Positions 39,101-51,240 of a stretch of DNA of 64,000 bases are shown one piece after another; position 1 is the stretch's first letter; the number at the start of each line of letters is the position of its first letter. The notes below the pieces were generated by a model. The model saw only the letters and a list, made by a program, of their open reading frames with translations. It did not search any database and was not told where the DNA came from. The stretch covers positions 2,728,001-2,792,000 of the forward strand of contig NW_027480480.1 of assembly GCF_051401765.1 (NCBI RefSeq), read 5' to 3'. Made by a program: the position numbers and the translations under genes. The DNA comes from Calliopsis andreniformis (lineage: Eukaryota > Arthropoda > Insecta > Hymenoptera > Andrenidae).

Positions 39101-40790
39101 AGGACTGACAACTGATTGTTGAGGACTGTGGGCTGAAGATTGAGGATTCAGGATTGAGGATTCAGAATTGAGGTTTTAGGACTGAGGATTCATGATTGAA
39201 GATTGAGTATTGAAGATTGAAGATTGACGATTGAGGATTGAGAATTGAGGATTGAGGATTGAGGATTGAGCATTGAAGACTGAGTATTGAGGATTGAAGG
39301 TTGAGGATTGTGGATTGAGGATTGAGAATTGAGGATTGAGGACAGAGGATTGAGGATTGAAGTTTGAGTATTGAGGATTGAAGATTGAGGATTGCGGATT
39401 GTCGTCTGAGGATTGAGGATGAGGGCTGAGGGTTGAGGATTGAGGTTTGAGGACTGAGGACTGAGGGTTCAGGACTGAGAGTTGAAGACTGAGTGTTGAG
39501 GATTGAAGGTTGAGGATTGAGGAATGAGAATTGAGGATTGAGGATGAGGGCTGAGGGTTGAGGATTGAGGTTAGAGGACTGAGGACTGAGGATTGAGGAT
39601 TGAGAATTGATGATTGAGGATTGAGGATTGAAGATTGAGGATTGGGTATCGAGGATTGAAGAATGAGGATTGAGGATTGAGGATTGAGCATTGAGGATTG
39701 AAGATTGAGTATTGAGGATTGAAGATTGACGATTGAGGATTGAGAATTGAGGATTGAGGATTGAGGATTGAGCATTGAAGACTGAGTATTGAGGATTGAA
39801 TGTTGAGGATTGTGGACTGAGCATTGAGAATTGAGGATTGAATATTGAGGTTTGGGGACTGAGTGTTGAGAGTTGAGTGATGAGAGTTGATGTTTGTGGA
39901 TAGAGATTTGAAGATTGCAGATTGAGTATTGAGTAATGAAAACTGTGAATTGATGATATTCTATTGAGGATTGAGGATTGACAACTGATGGTTGAGGATT
40001 GAGGATTGAAGATTGAGTATTGAGGATTGAAGATTGAGGATTGAGGATTGGGTATTGAAGATTGAGGATTTGGGACTGAGGAATGAAGATTGAGGATTGA
40101 TGATTGAGCATTGAGGATTGAGGATTGAGGATTGAGGATTGAAGATTGAGGATTGGGTATTGAGGATTGAAGAATGAGGATTGAGGATTGAGGATTAAGG
40201 ATTGAGGATTGAAGATTGAGTATTGAGGATTGAAGGTTGACGGTTGATGATTGAGGATTGACGATTGAGGATTGAGGATTGAGGATTGAGGATAGAGGAT
40301 TGAAGATTGAGTATTGAGGATTGAAGGTTGATGATTGAGGATTGAGGATTGAGGATTGAGGATTGAAGATTGAGGATTGAAGATTGAGTATTGAGGATTG
40401 AAGATTGCGGATTGAGGATTGCGGATTGAGGATTGAGGATTGAAGATTGAGGATTGGGGACTGAGTGTTGAGGGCTGAGCGATGAGAATTGATGTTTGTG
40501 GATAGAGATTTGAAGATTGCAGGTTGTGTGTTGAGCATTGAGTCCTGTGAATTGAGGATACTCTATTGAGGATTGAGGATTGACACCTGATTGTTGAGGA
40601 CTGCGAGCTGAAGTTTGAGGATTCAGGATTCAGGATTCAGGATTGAAGTTTGAGGACTGAGGATTAAAGATTGAGGATTGAGGATTGAGGTTTGAGGATT
40701 GAGGATTGAAGATTGAGGATTGGGTATTGAGGATTGAAGATTGAGGATTGGGTGTTGAGGATTGAGGAATGTGGAGTGAGGATTGAGGAT
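33133..40790 (+). repeat. 7.8-kb tandem segmental duplication, copy 2
   Basis: This copy is directly adjacent to copy 1 and in the same orientation. Landmark cores are at 33,262, 34,610, 35,072, 35,603, 35,883, 36,233, 36,841, 37,107, 38,495, 39,082, 39,955 and 40,557. One landmark present in copy 1 (29,665) is missing, because about 228 bp of copy 1 are replaced by about 88 bp at 37,341-37,428. The copy ends at about 40,790, where the sequence passes into a family A-like stretch. No gene is seen. Confidence 0.94.
37341..37428 (+). repeat. Replacement tract in 7.8-kb copy 2
   Basis: About 88 bp stand here in place of about 228 bp in the sister copy (29,549-29,776). The replacing text begins GGGCTGAGGTTTGAGG and resembles the stretch near 28,796 and its duplicate near 36,590. 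It removes one landmark module. The edges are estimates, because the flanking heptamers are identical. Confidence 0.8.
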
Positions 40791-41224
40791 TGAGGATTGA
40801 GGATTGAAGATTGAGTATTGACGATTGAAGATTGAGGATTGAGGATTGAGGATTGAGGATTGAGGGTTGAGGATTGAAGATTGAGGAATGGGTATTGCGG
40901 ATTGAACATTGAGGATTGAGGATTGAAGATTGAGGATTCGGTATTGAGGATTGAAGAATGAGGATTGAGGAGTGAGGACTGAGGATTGTGGATTGCAGTT
41001 TGAGTATTGAGGATTGAAGATTGAGGATTGAGGATTGAGGATTGAGGATTGAGGATTGAGGATTGATTATTGAATATTGAGTATTGAGGATTGAAGATTG
41101 AGGATTGAGGATTGAGGATTGAGGATTGAGGATGAGGGCTGAGGGTTGAGGATTGAGGTTTGAGGTTTGAGGACTGAGGAATGAGGATTGAGGATTGAGA
41201 ATTGAGGATTGAGGATTGAGGATT
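40791..41224 (+). repeat. Satellite transition segment
   Basis: About 430 bp of heptamer satellite follow the 7.8-kb tandem. The segment holds GTATTGCGGATTGAACATT and GAGGAGTGAGGACTGAGG motifs otherwise typical of the flanking family A. It has no landmark module. No gene is seen. Confidence 0.75.
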
Positions 41225-43900
41225 GAAGATTGAGTATTCAGGGTTGGAGATTGGCGATTGAGGGTTGAGGATTGAGGATAGAGGATTGCAGATTGAGGAT
41301 TGGGGACTGAGTGTTGAGGGTTGAGTGATGAGAATTGATGATTGTGGATAGAGATTTGAAGATTTCAGGTTGAGTATTGAGTATTTAAACCTGTGAATTG
41401 AGGATATTCTATTGAGGATTGAGGACTGACAACTGATTGTTGAGGACTGAGGTCTGAAGACTGAGGATTCAGGTTTGAGGATTCAGGATTGAGGTTTGAG
41501 GTCTGAGGATTGAGGATTGAGGATTGAGGATTGAGGATTGAGGATTGAGGATTGAAGATTGAGGTTTGGGTATTGAGGATTGAACATTGAGGACTGTGGA
41601 TTGAGTATTGAGGATCGAGAATTGAGGACTGAGGATTGAGGACTGAAGATTGAGAATTGGGTGTTGAGGATTGAGGGTTGTGGATTGAGGACGAGGACTG
41701 AGGGTTGAGTATTGATGTTTGAGGTCTGAGGATTGAGGATTGAGGATTGAGGATTGAGAATTGAGGACTGATGATTGAGGATTGAAGATTGAGGATTGGG
41801 TGTTGAGGATTGAAGAATGTGGAGTGAGGATTGAGGATTGAGGATTGAGGATTGAAGATTGAGGATTGAGGATTGACGATTGAGGATTGAAGATTGAGTA
41901 TAGAGGATTGAAGATTGAGGATTGAGGACTGAGTATTGAGGATGGAGGATTGAGGATTGAGGATTGAGGATTGAAGACTGAGTATTGGGTATTGATGGCT
42001 GAACATTGAGGATTGACGATTGAAGATTGAGTATTGAGGATTGAAGATTGACGATTGAGGATTGAGAATTGAGGATTGAGGATTGAGGAATGATCATTGA
42101 AGATTGAGTATTGAGGATTGAACGTTGAGGATTGTGGATTGAGGATTGAGGATTGAGGATTGAATATTGACGATTGGGGACTGAGTGTTGAGGGTTGAGT
42201 GATGAGAATTGATGTTTGTGGACAGAGATTCGAAGATTGCAGATTGAGTATTGAGTAATGAAAACTGTGAATTGATGATATTCTATTGAGGATTGAGGAT
42301 TGACAACTGATTGTAGAGGACTGAGGGCTGAAGATTGAGGATTCAGTATCGGGGATTCAGGATTGAGGTTTGAGGACTCAGGATTGAGGATTGAGGATTG
42401 AGGATTGAGAATTGAGGATTGAGGATTGAAGATTGAGCATTGAAGATTGAGGATTGAAGAATGAGTATTGAGGATTGAGGATTGAGGATTGAGGATTGAG
42501 GATTGAGGATTGAGGATGCGGGCTGAGGTTTGAGGATTGAGGTTTGAGGTCTGAGGACTGAGAATTGAGGGTCGAGAATTGAGAATTGAGGATTGAGGAT
42601 TGAAGATTGAGGATTGGGTATTAAGGATTGAAGAATGAGGATTGAGGATTGAGGATTGGGGATTGAGGATTGAGGATTGAAGATTGAGTATTCAGGCTTG
42701 GAGATTGGCGATTGAGGGTTGAGGATTGAGGATAGAGGATTGAAGATTGAGGATTGGGGACTGAGTGTTGAGGGTTGAGTGATGAGAATTGATGATTGTG
42801 GATAGAGATTTGAAGATTTCTGGTTGAGTATTGAGTATTGGAACCTGTGAATTGAGGATATTCTATTGAGGATTGAGGACTGACAACTGATTGTTGAGGA
42901 CTGAGGTCTGAAGACAGAGGATTCAGGTTTGAGGATTCAGGATTGAGGTTTGAGGACTGAGGATTGAGGATTGAGGATTGAGGATTGAGGATTGAGGATT
43001 GAAGATTGAGGTTTGGGTATTGAGGATTGAACATTGAGGACTGTGGATTGAGTATTGAGGATCGAGAATTAGAGGACTGAGGATTGAGGATTGAAGATTG
43101 AGGATTGGGTGTTGAGGATTGAGGGTTGTGGATTGAGGACGAGGACTGAGGGTTGAGTATTGATGTTTGAGGTCTGAGGATTGAGGATTGAGGATTGAGG
43201 GTTGAGAATTGAGGACTGAGGATTGGGGACTGAAGATTGAGGATTGGGTGTTGAGGATTGAAGAATGTGGAGTGAGGATTGAGGATTGAGGATTGAGGAT
43301 TGAAGATTGAGTATTGAGGATTGAAGATTGAGGATTGAGGATTGAGGATTGAGGATTGAGGGTTGAGGATTGAAGATTGAGGATTGGGTATTGCGGATTG
43401 AACATTGAGGATTGAAGATTGAGGATTGGGTGTTGAGGGTTGAAGAATGAGGATTGAGGATTGAGGATTGAGGATTGAGGATTGAAGATTCAGAATTGAG
43501 GATTGAAGATTGAGTATTGAGGATTGAACGTTGAGGATTGTGGATTGAGGATTGAGGATTCAGGATTGAATATTGAGGACTGGGGACTGAGTGTTGAGGG
43601 TTGAGTGATGAGAATTGATGTTTGTGGATAGAGATTTGAAGATTGCAGATTGAGTATTGAGTAATGAAAACTGTGAATCGATGATATTCTATTGAGGATT
43701 GAGGATTGACAACTGATTGTAGAGGACCGAGGGCTGAAGGTTGAGGATTCAGGATTGAGGATTCAGGATTGAGGTTTGAGGACTGAGGATTGAAGATTGA
43801 GGATTGAGGATTGAGGATTGAGGATTGAAGATTGAGGTTTGGGTATTGAGGATTGAACATTGAGGACTGTGGATTGAGTATTGAGGATTGAGGGTGGAAG
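41225..43900 (+). repeat. 1.45-kb higher-order unit, about 1.8 copies
   Basis: Bases 41,225-41,865 match about 42,679-43,310 at offset 1,454. Later parts match at offset 1,406, as shown by the landmark pair 42,277 and 43,683. The other landmark pair, 41,403 and 42,857, keeps 1,454. The copies are visibly more diverged than those of the 7.8-kb tandem, with several substitutions and indels, for example an inserted A near 43,071. No gene is seen. Confidence 0.83.
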
Positions 43901-45480
43901 ACTGAGGATTGGGTAATGAGGATTGAACGTTGAGGATTGAGGGTTGAGGATTGAGGATTGAGGATTGAGGATTGAGGATTGAAGATTGAGGATTGAGGAT
44001 TGAGGATAGAGGATTGAATATTGAGTATTGAGGATTGAAGATTGAGGATTGATGATTGAGGGTTGAGGATTGAGGACGAGGACTGACGGTTGAGGATTGA
44101 GGTTTGAGGATTGAGGATTTAGGATTGAGGACTGAGGATTGAGGATTGAGGATTCCGCATTGTGGATTGAAGTTTGAGGACTCGGGATTGAGGATTGGTG
44201 ATACAGGATTAAGGATTGAAGATTGGGGATTGAGGATCTAGGATTGGAGATTAATTATTGAGGATTGAAGATTGAGGATTAAGGATTGAGGATTGAGGAT
44301 CGAGGACTGAGGATTGACGATTCAGTATTGAAGATTGAGGATTGATCACTGAGGATTGAGGATTGAGGATTGTGGTTTGAGTACTGAGGATTGAGGATTG
44401 AAGATTGAGTATTGAGGATTGAAGGTTGAGGATTGAGGATTGAGGATTGATGATTGAGGATGAGGGCTGAGGTTTGAGGTTTGAGGATTGAGGATTGAAG
44501 ATTGAGGATTGTGGATTGAGGACTGAGGATTGACGATTGGGTATTGAGCATTGAGGATTGAGGATTGAGGATTGAGGATTGAGAATTGAGGATTGAGGGT
44601 TGAGGATTGAAGATTGAGGATTGGGTATTGCGGATTGAACATTGAGGATTGAAGATTGAGGATTGGTTGTTGAGGGTTGAAGGATGAGGATTGAGGATTG
44701 AGGATTCAGGATTGAGGATTGAAGATTCAGTATTGAGGATTGAAGGTTGTGGATTAAGGATTGAGGATTGAGGATTGAAGATTGAGTATTGAGGATTGAA
44801 GATTGAGGATTGAGGACTGAGTATTGAGGATTGAGGCTTGAGTATTGAGGATTGAGGGTGGAAGACTGAGGATTGGGTAATGAGGATTGAACGTTGAGGA
44901 TTGAGGGTTGAGGATTGAGGATTGAGGATTGAAGATTGAAGATTGAATATTAATGATTGAAGATTGAGGATTGAGGATTGAGGGTTGTGGATTGAGGACT
45001 AGGACTGAGGGTTGAGTATTGGTGTTTGAAGTCTGAGGATTGAGGGTTGAGGATTGAGGATTGAGGATTGAGGATTGAGGATTCGGTATTGAGGATTGAA
45101 GAATGAGGATTGAGGAGTGAGGACTGAGGTTTGAGGATTGCAGTTTGAGTATTGAGGATTGAAGATTGAGGATTGAGGATTGAGGATTGAGGATTGAGGA
45201 TTGAGGATTGATTATTGAAGATTGAGTGTTGAGGATTGAAGATTGAGGATTGAGGATTGAGGATTGAGGATTGAGGATGAGGGCTGAGGGTTGAGGATTG
45301 AGGTTTGAGGTTTGAGGACTGAGGACTGGGGATTGAGGATTGAGAATTGAGGATTGAGGATTGAGTATTGTAGATTGAGGATCGGGTATTGAGGATTGAA
45401 GAATGTGGATTGAGGATTGAGGATTGAGGATTGAGGATTGAGGATTGAAGATTGAGGATTGAGGATTGAGGATTGAGGAT
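43901..45480 (+). repeat. Divergent satellite without landmark modules
   Basis: About 1.6 kb of heptamer satellite has no landmark core. It includes some of the least regular text in the window, around 44,130-44,260, with motifs such as GATTCCGCATTGTGG and GAGATTAATTATTGAGG. An ATTAATGATTGA marker at 44,949 links it to segment A-long. No gene is seen. Confidence 0.78.
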
Positions 45481-46140
45481 TGAAGATTGAGGATTGAGGA
45501 TTGAGGATTGATGAATGAGGATGAGGGCTGAGGTTTGACGATTGAGGATTTAGGTCTGAGGACTGAGGATTGAGGATTGAGGGTTGAGGATTGAGGATTG
45601 AAGATTGAGGATTGAGGATTGAGGATTGAGGATTGAAGATCGAAGATTGAAGATTGAGGATTGATGAATGAGGATGAGGGCTGAGGTTTGAGGATTGAGG
45701 ATTTAGGTCTGAGGACTGAGGATTGAGGGTTGAGAATTGAGGATTGAGGATTGAGGATTGAGGATTGAAGACTGAGGATTGAGGATTGAGGATTGATGAA
45801 TGAGGATGAGGGCTGAGGTTTGAGGATTGAGGATTTAGGTTTGAGGAGCGAGGATTGAGGATTGAGGATTGAGGATCGAGGACTGAGGATTGACGATTCA
45901 GTATTGAAGATTGAGGGTTGATCACTGAGGATTGAGTATTGAGGATTGAAGTTTGAGTACTGAGGATTGAGGATTGAAGATTGAGTATTGAGGATTGAAG
46001 ATTGAGGATTGAGGATTGAGGATTGATGAATGAGGATGAGGGCTGAGGTTTCAGGATTGAGGATTTAGGTCTGAGGACTGAGGATTGAGGGTTGAGAATT
46101 GAGGATTGAGGATTGAGGATTGAAGACTGAGGATTGGGTA
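45481..46140 (+). repeat. Short sub-repeat cluster, 130-230 bp spacing
   Basis: A block opening GATGAATGAGGATGAGGG and continuing with GGATTTAGGT recurs at 45,510, 45,663, 45,795 and 46,025, with spacings of 153, 132 and 230 bp. This is a finer periodicity than elsewhere and probably a local amplification. Each copy carries the GGATGA 6-mer that shifts the heptamer phase. No gene is seen. Confidence 0.85.
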
Positions 46141-47440
46141 TTGAGGATTGAAGAATGAGGATTGAGGATTGAGGATTGAGGATTGAGGATTGAGGATAGA
46201 GGATTGAGGATTGAGGATTGAGGATTGAAGATTGAAGATTCAATATTAATGATTGAAGATTGCAGATTGAGTATTGAGTAATGAAAACTGTGAATTGATG
46301 ATATTCTATTGAGGATTGAGGATTTACAACTGATTGTAGAGGACCGAGGGCTGAAGATTGAGGATTCAGGATTGAGGATTCAGGATTGAGGTTTGAGGAC
46401 TGAGGATTGAAGATTGAGGATTGAGGACTGAGTATTGAGGATTGAGGATTGAGTATTGAGGATTGAGGATGGAAGACTGAGAATTGGGTATTGAGGATTG
46501 AACGTTGAGGATTGAGGGTTGAGGATTGAGGATTGAGGATTGAAGATTGAAGATTGAATATTAATGATTGAAGATTGCGGATTGAGGATTGAGGGTTGTG
46601 GATTGAGGACGAGGACTGAGGGTTGAGTATTTGAGTTTGAAGTCTGAGGATTGAGGATTGAGGATTGAGGATTGAAGATTGAGGATTGGGGATTGAGGAT
46701 TGACGATTGAGTATTGAGCATTGACGATTGAGAATTGAGGATTGTGGATTGAGTATTGAGGATTGAGGATTGAGGATTGAAGATTGAATATTGATGATTG
46801 AAGATTGAGGATTGAGGATTGAGGGTTGCGGATTGAGGACGAGGACTGAGGGTTGAGTATAGGTGTTTGAAGTCTGAGGATTGAGGATTGAGGATTAAGA
46901 AATGAGGATTGAGGATTGAGGATTGAAGATTGAGTATTGAGGATTGAAGATTGAGGATTGAGGATTGAGGATTGAGGATTGAGGATTGAAGATTGAGGAT
47001 TGGGGATTGAGGATTGACGATTGAGTATTGCGCACTGAGGATTGAGAATTGAGGATTGAGGATTGAGTATTGAGTATTGAGGATGGAAGACTGAGGATTG
47101 GGTATTGAGGATTGAACGTTGAGGATTGAGGGCTGAGGATTGAGGATTGTGGATTGAAGATTGAAGATTGAATATTAATGATTGAAGATTGAGGATTGAG
47201 GATTGAGGGTTGTGGATTGAGGACGAGGACTGAGGGTTTAGTATTGGTGTTTGAAGTCTGAGGATTGAGGATTGAGGATTGAGGATTGAAGATTGAGGAT
47301 TCGGTATTGAGGATTGAAGAATGAGGATTGAGGAGTGAGGACTGAGGATTGAGGATAGAGGATTGAGGATTGAGGTTTGAGGATTGAGGATTGAAGATTG
47401 AGTATTGAGGATTGAAGATTGAGGATTGAGGATTGAGGAT
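46141..47440 (+). repeat. Satellite with ATTAATGATTGA markers
   Basis: The segment holds a landmark core at 46,300 and three ATTAAT markers (46,245, 46,560, 47,174). These are embedded in a longer recurrent context (GAATATTAATGATTGAAG, then GGATTGAGGACGAGGACTGA) that is shared with segment A-long at 1,299, 2,802, 53,579, 56,339 and 57,842. It therefore has more in common with the flanks than with family B. No gene is seen. Confidence 0.8.
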
Positions 47441-49164
47441 TGAGGATTGAGGACTGAGTGTTGAGGGTTGCGTGATGAGAATTGATGTTTGTGGATTGAG
47501 ATTTGAAGATTGAAGAATGGGGATTGAGTATTGAAAACTGTGAATTGAGGATATTCTATTGAGGATTGAGGTTTGACAATTGATTGCTGAGGACTTATGG
47601 CTGAAGATTGAGGATTCAGGATTGAGGATTCGGGGTGGAGGTTTGAGGTCTGAGGATTGATGGTTGAGGATGAAGGATTGAGGATTGAGGATTGACGCTT
47701 GAGGATTGAGGATTGATGATGGAGGATTGAAGAGAGAGGACTGAGTGTTGATGATTGAGTGTTGAGAATTAATGTTTGAGGATTGAGATTTGATTATTGA
47801 ATATTTTGGATTGAGTATTGAACCATGAGAATTCAGGATATTCTATTGAGTATTGAGAATTGAGGATTGACGGTTGAGTATTGAGGATTGATGGTTGAGG
47901 GTTGTGCGTTGAATATTGAGGATTGAGGATTGAGGATTGAGGATTGGGGATTGAGGATTGAAGGTTGAGTATTGATGATTGAAGATTGAGGATTGAGGAT
48001 TGAGGGTTGAGGTTTGAGGACGAGGACTGACGGTTGAAGATTGAGGTTTGAGGATTGAGGATTGAGGACTGGGGACTGAGGATTGAGGATTGAGCATTGA
48101 GCATTGAGGATTGAAGATTGAGGACTGAGGATTGAGGATTGAAGATTGAGTATTGAGGATTGAAGGTTGAGGATTGAGGATTGAGGATTGAGGATTCAGG
48201 ATGAGGGCTGAGGGTTGAGGATTGAGGTTTGAGGACTGAGGACTGAGGATTGAGGATTGAGAATTGAGGATTGATGATTGAGGATTGAAGATTGAGGATT
48301 GAGGATTAAGGATTGAAGGGTCAGTAATGAGGATTGAAGATAGAGAATTGAGAATTGAGGATTGAACATTGAGGACTGAGTGTTGCGGGTTGAGTGATGA
48401 GAATTGATGTTTGTGGATAGTGGTTTGAAGATTGCAGATCGAGTATTGAGTGTTGAAAGCTGTGAATTGAGGATATTCTACTGAGGATTGAGGATTGACT
48501 ACTGATTGCTGAGGACTGAGGGCTGAAGATTGAGGACTCAGGATTGAGGATTCAGAATTGCGGTTTGTGGACTGAGGATTGAGGATTGAAGATTGTGGAT
48601 TGAGGATTGAGGATTGATGATTGAGGATTGAGGTTTGAGGATTGAAGATTGAGGATTGGGTATTGAGGTTTGAGCATTGGGGGTTGAGGTTTCAGGACGA
48701 GGACTGACGGTTGAGGATTGAGAATTGAGGATTGACGCTTGAGGATTGAGGATTGAGGATGGAGGATTGAAGAGAGAGGACTGAGTGTTGAGGATTGCGT
48801 GTTGAGGATTGATGTTTGAGGACTGAGATTTGATTATTGAATATTGTGGATTGAGTATTGGACCAGGAGAATTCAGGATATTCTTTTGGGTATTGAGAAT
48901 TGAGGGTTGATGGTTGAGTATTGAGGATTGATGGTTGAGGGTGGTGCGTTGAATATTGAGGATTGAGGATTGAGGATTGAGGATTGAGGATTGAGGATTG
49001 AAGATTGAGTATTGATGATTGAAGATTGAGGATTGAGGATTGAGGGTTGAGGTTTGAGGACGACGACTGACGGTTGAGGATTGAGGTTTAAGGATTGAGG
49101 ATTGAGGATTGAGGACTGAAGGTTGAGTATTGATGATTGAAGATTGAGGATTCAGTATTGATGG
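47441..49164 (+). repeat. Segment with type 2 landmarks, 1,040-bp duplication
   Basis: Type 1 cores lie at 47,550 and 48,472, and type 2 cores at 47,837 and 48,877. The type 2 pair and its surroundings (about 47,690-48,060 and 48,730-49,100) repeat at offset 1,040. The second copy is degraded (GGACCAGGAGAATTC, TTCTTTTGGG). The nearest relatives outside are the type 2 blocks in family B and in the 7.8-kb tandem. No gene is seen. Confidence 0.83.
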
Positions 49165-51240
49165 TTGTGGATTGAGGACGAGGTCTGAGGGTTCAGTATT
49201 GATGTTTGAGGTCTGAGGATTGAGGATTGAGGATTGAGAATTGAGGACTGAGGATTGAGGATTGAAGATAGAGGATTAGGTGTTGAGGATTGAAGAATGT
49301 GGATTGAGGATTGAGGATTGAGGATTGAGGATTGAAGACTGAGTATTGAGGATTGAAGATTGAGGATTGCGTATCGAGTATTGTGGATTGCGGACTGAGG
49401 ATTGAGGATTGCAGATTGAGTATTGTGGATTGAAGATTGAGGATTGAGGATTGAGGATTGAGGTTTGAGGATTGAAGATTGAGGATTGGGGATTGAGGAT
49501 TGACCATTGAGTATTGAGTATTGAGGATTGAGAATTGAGGATTGAGGATTGAAGATTGAGGATTGGGTATTGAGGATTGAACATTGAGGATTGAGGATTG
49601 AGGATTGAGGTTTGAGGATTGAAGATTGAGTATTGAGGATTGAGGATTGAGCATTGAGGATTGAGGATGAGGGCTGAGGGTTGAGGGTAGGGGTTTGAGG
49701 ACCGAGGACTGAGGATTCAGGATTGAGAACTGAGGACTGAGGATTGAGGATTGAAGATTGCGGATTGAGGATTGAGGATGAGGGCTGAGGGTTGAGGATT
49801 GAGGTTTGTGGACTGAGGAATGAGGATTGAGGATTGAGAGTTGAGGATTGAGGATTGAGGATTGAAGATTGAGGATTGGGTGTTGAGGATTGAAGAATGG
49901 GGATTGAGGAATGAGGATTGAGGATTGAGGATTTAGGATTCAAGATTGAGTATTGAGGATTGAAGCCTGGCGATTGAGGATTGAGGATTGAGGATTGACG
50001 ATTGAGGATGGAGGATTGAAGATTGAGTATTGAGGATTGAAGATTGAGGATCGAGGATTGAGGATTGAGGATTGAGTATTGAAGATTGAGGATTGGGGAC
50101 TGAGTGTTGAGTGTTGAATGATGAGAATTGATGTTTGTGAATAAAGATTTGAAAATTGCAGATTGAGTATTGAGTATTGAAAACTGTGAATTGATGATAT
50201 TCTATTGAGGATTGATAATTGACAACTGATTGTTGAGGACTGAGGTCTGAAGATTGAGGATTCAGGATTGAGGATACAGGTTTGAGGTTCGAGGACTGAG
50301 GATTGAGGGTTGAGGATTGAGGTTTCAGGATTGAGGATTGAGGATTGAGGATTGAAGATTGAGTATTGGGTATTGCGGATTGAACATTGAGGATTGACGA
50401 TTGAGGATTGAGGATTGAGGACTGAGGATTGAGGATTGATGAATGAGGATTGAGGATTGAGAATTGAGGATTGAGGATTGAGGATTGAAGATTGAGGCCT
50501 TGGCATTGAGGATTGAAGAATGAGGATTGAGGATTGAGGATTGAAGATTGAGGATTGCTGATTGAGTATCGAGGATTGAAGATTGAGGGTTGAGGATTGA
50601 GGATTGAGGATTGAGCATTGAGGATTGAGGATTGAGTATTGAGAATTGAGGACTGAGGATTGAGGATTGAAGATAGAGGATTAGGTGTTGAGGATTGAAG
50701 AATGTGGATTGAGGATTGAGGATTGAGGATTGAGGATTGAAGACTGAGTATTGAGTATTGAAGATTGAGGATTGCGTATCGAGGATTGAGGATTGCGGAC
50801 TGAGGATTGAGGATTGCAGATTGAGTATTGAGGATTGAAGATTGAGGATTGAGGATTGAGGATTGAGGATTGAGGATTGAAGATTGAGGATTGGGGATTG
50901 AGGATTGACGATTGAGTATTGAGTATTGAGGATTGAGAATTGAGGATTGAGGATTGAGGATTGAAGATTGAGGATTGGGTATTGAGGATTGAACATTGAG
51001 GATTGAGGATTGAGGATTGAGGTTTGAGGATTGAAGATTGAGTATTGAGGATTGAGGATTGAGGATTGAGGATTGAGTATGAGGGCTGACGGTTGAGGGT
51101 AGGGGTTTGAGGACTGAGGACTGAGGATTGAGGATTGAGAACTGAGGACTGAGGATTGAGGATTGAAGATTGAGGATTGAGGATTGAGGATGAGGGCTGC
51201 GGGTTGAGGATTGAGGTTTGTGGACTGAGGAATGAGGATT
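49165..51240 (+). repeat. Family A segment, return of the flanking type
   Basis: Bases 49,165-49,926 match 7,390-8,151 (offset 41,775). From about 49,940 to 50,996 the match is to 13,209-14,265 (offset 36,731), including the landmark core at 50,196 and a GGCCTTGG marker at 50,496. This is the 3' boundary of the central B-type region. No gene is seen. Confidence 0.87.

Noticed and set aside
44130..44260. Possible unique, non-repeat sequence in the least regular stretch
   Set aside because: Although irregular, it still parses into GGATTGA-like units with one or two changes each, so it is diverged satellite.
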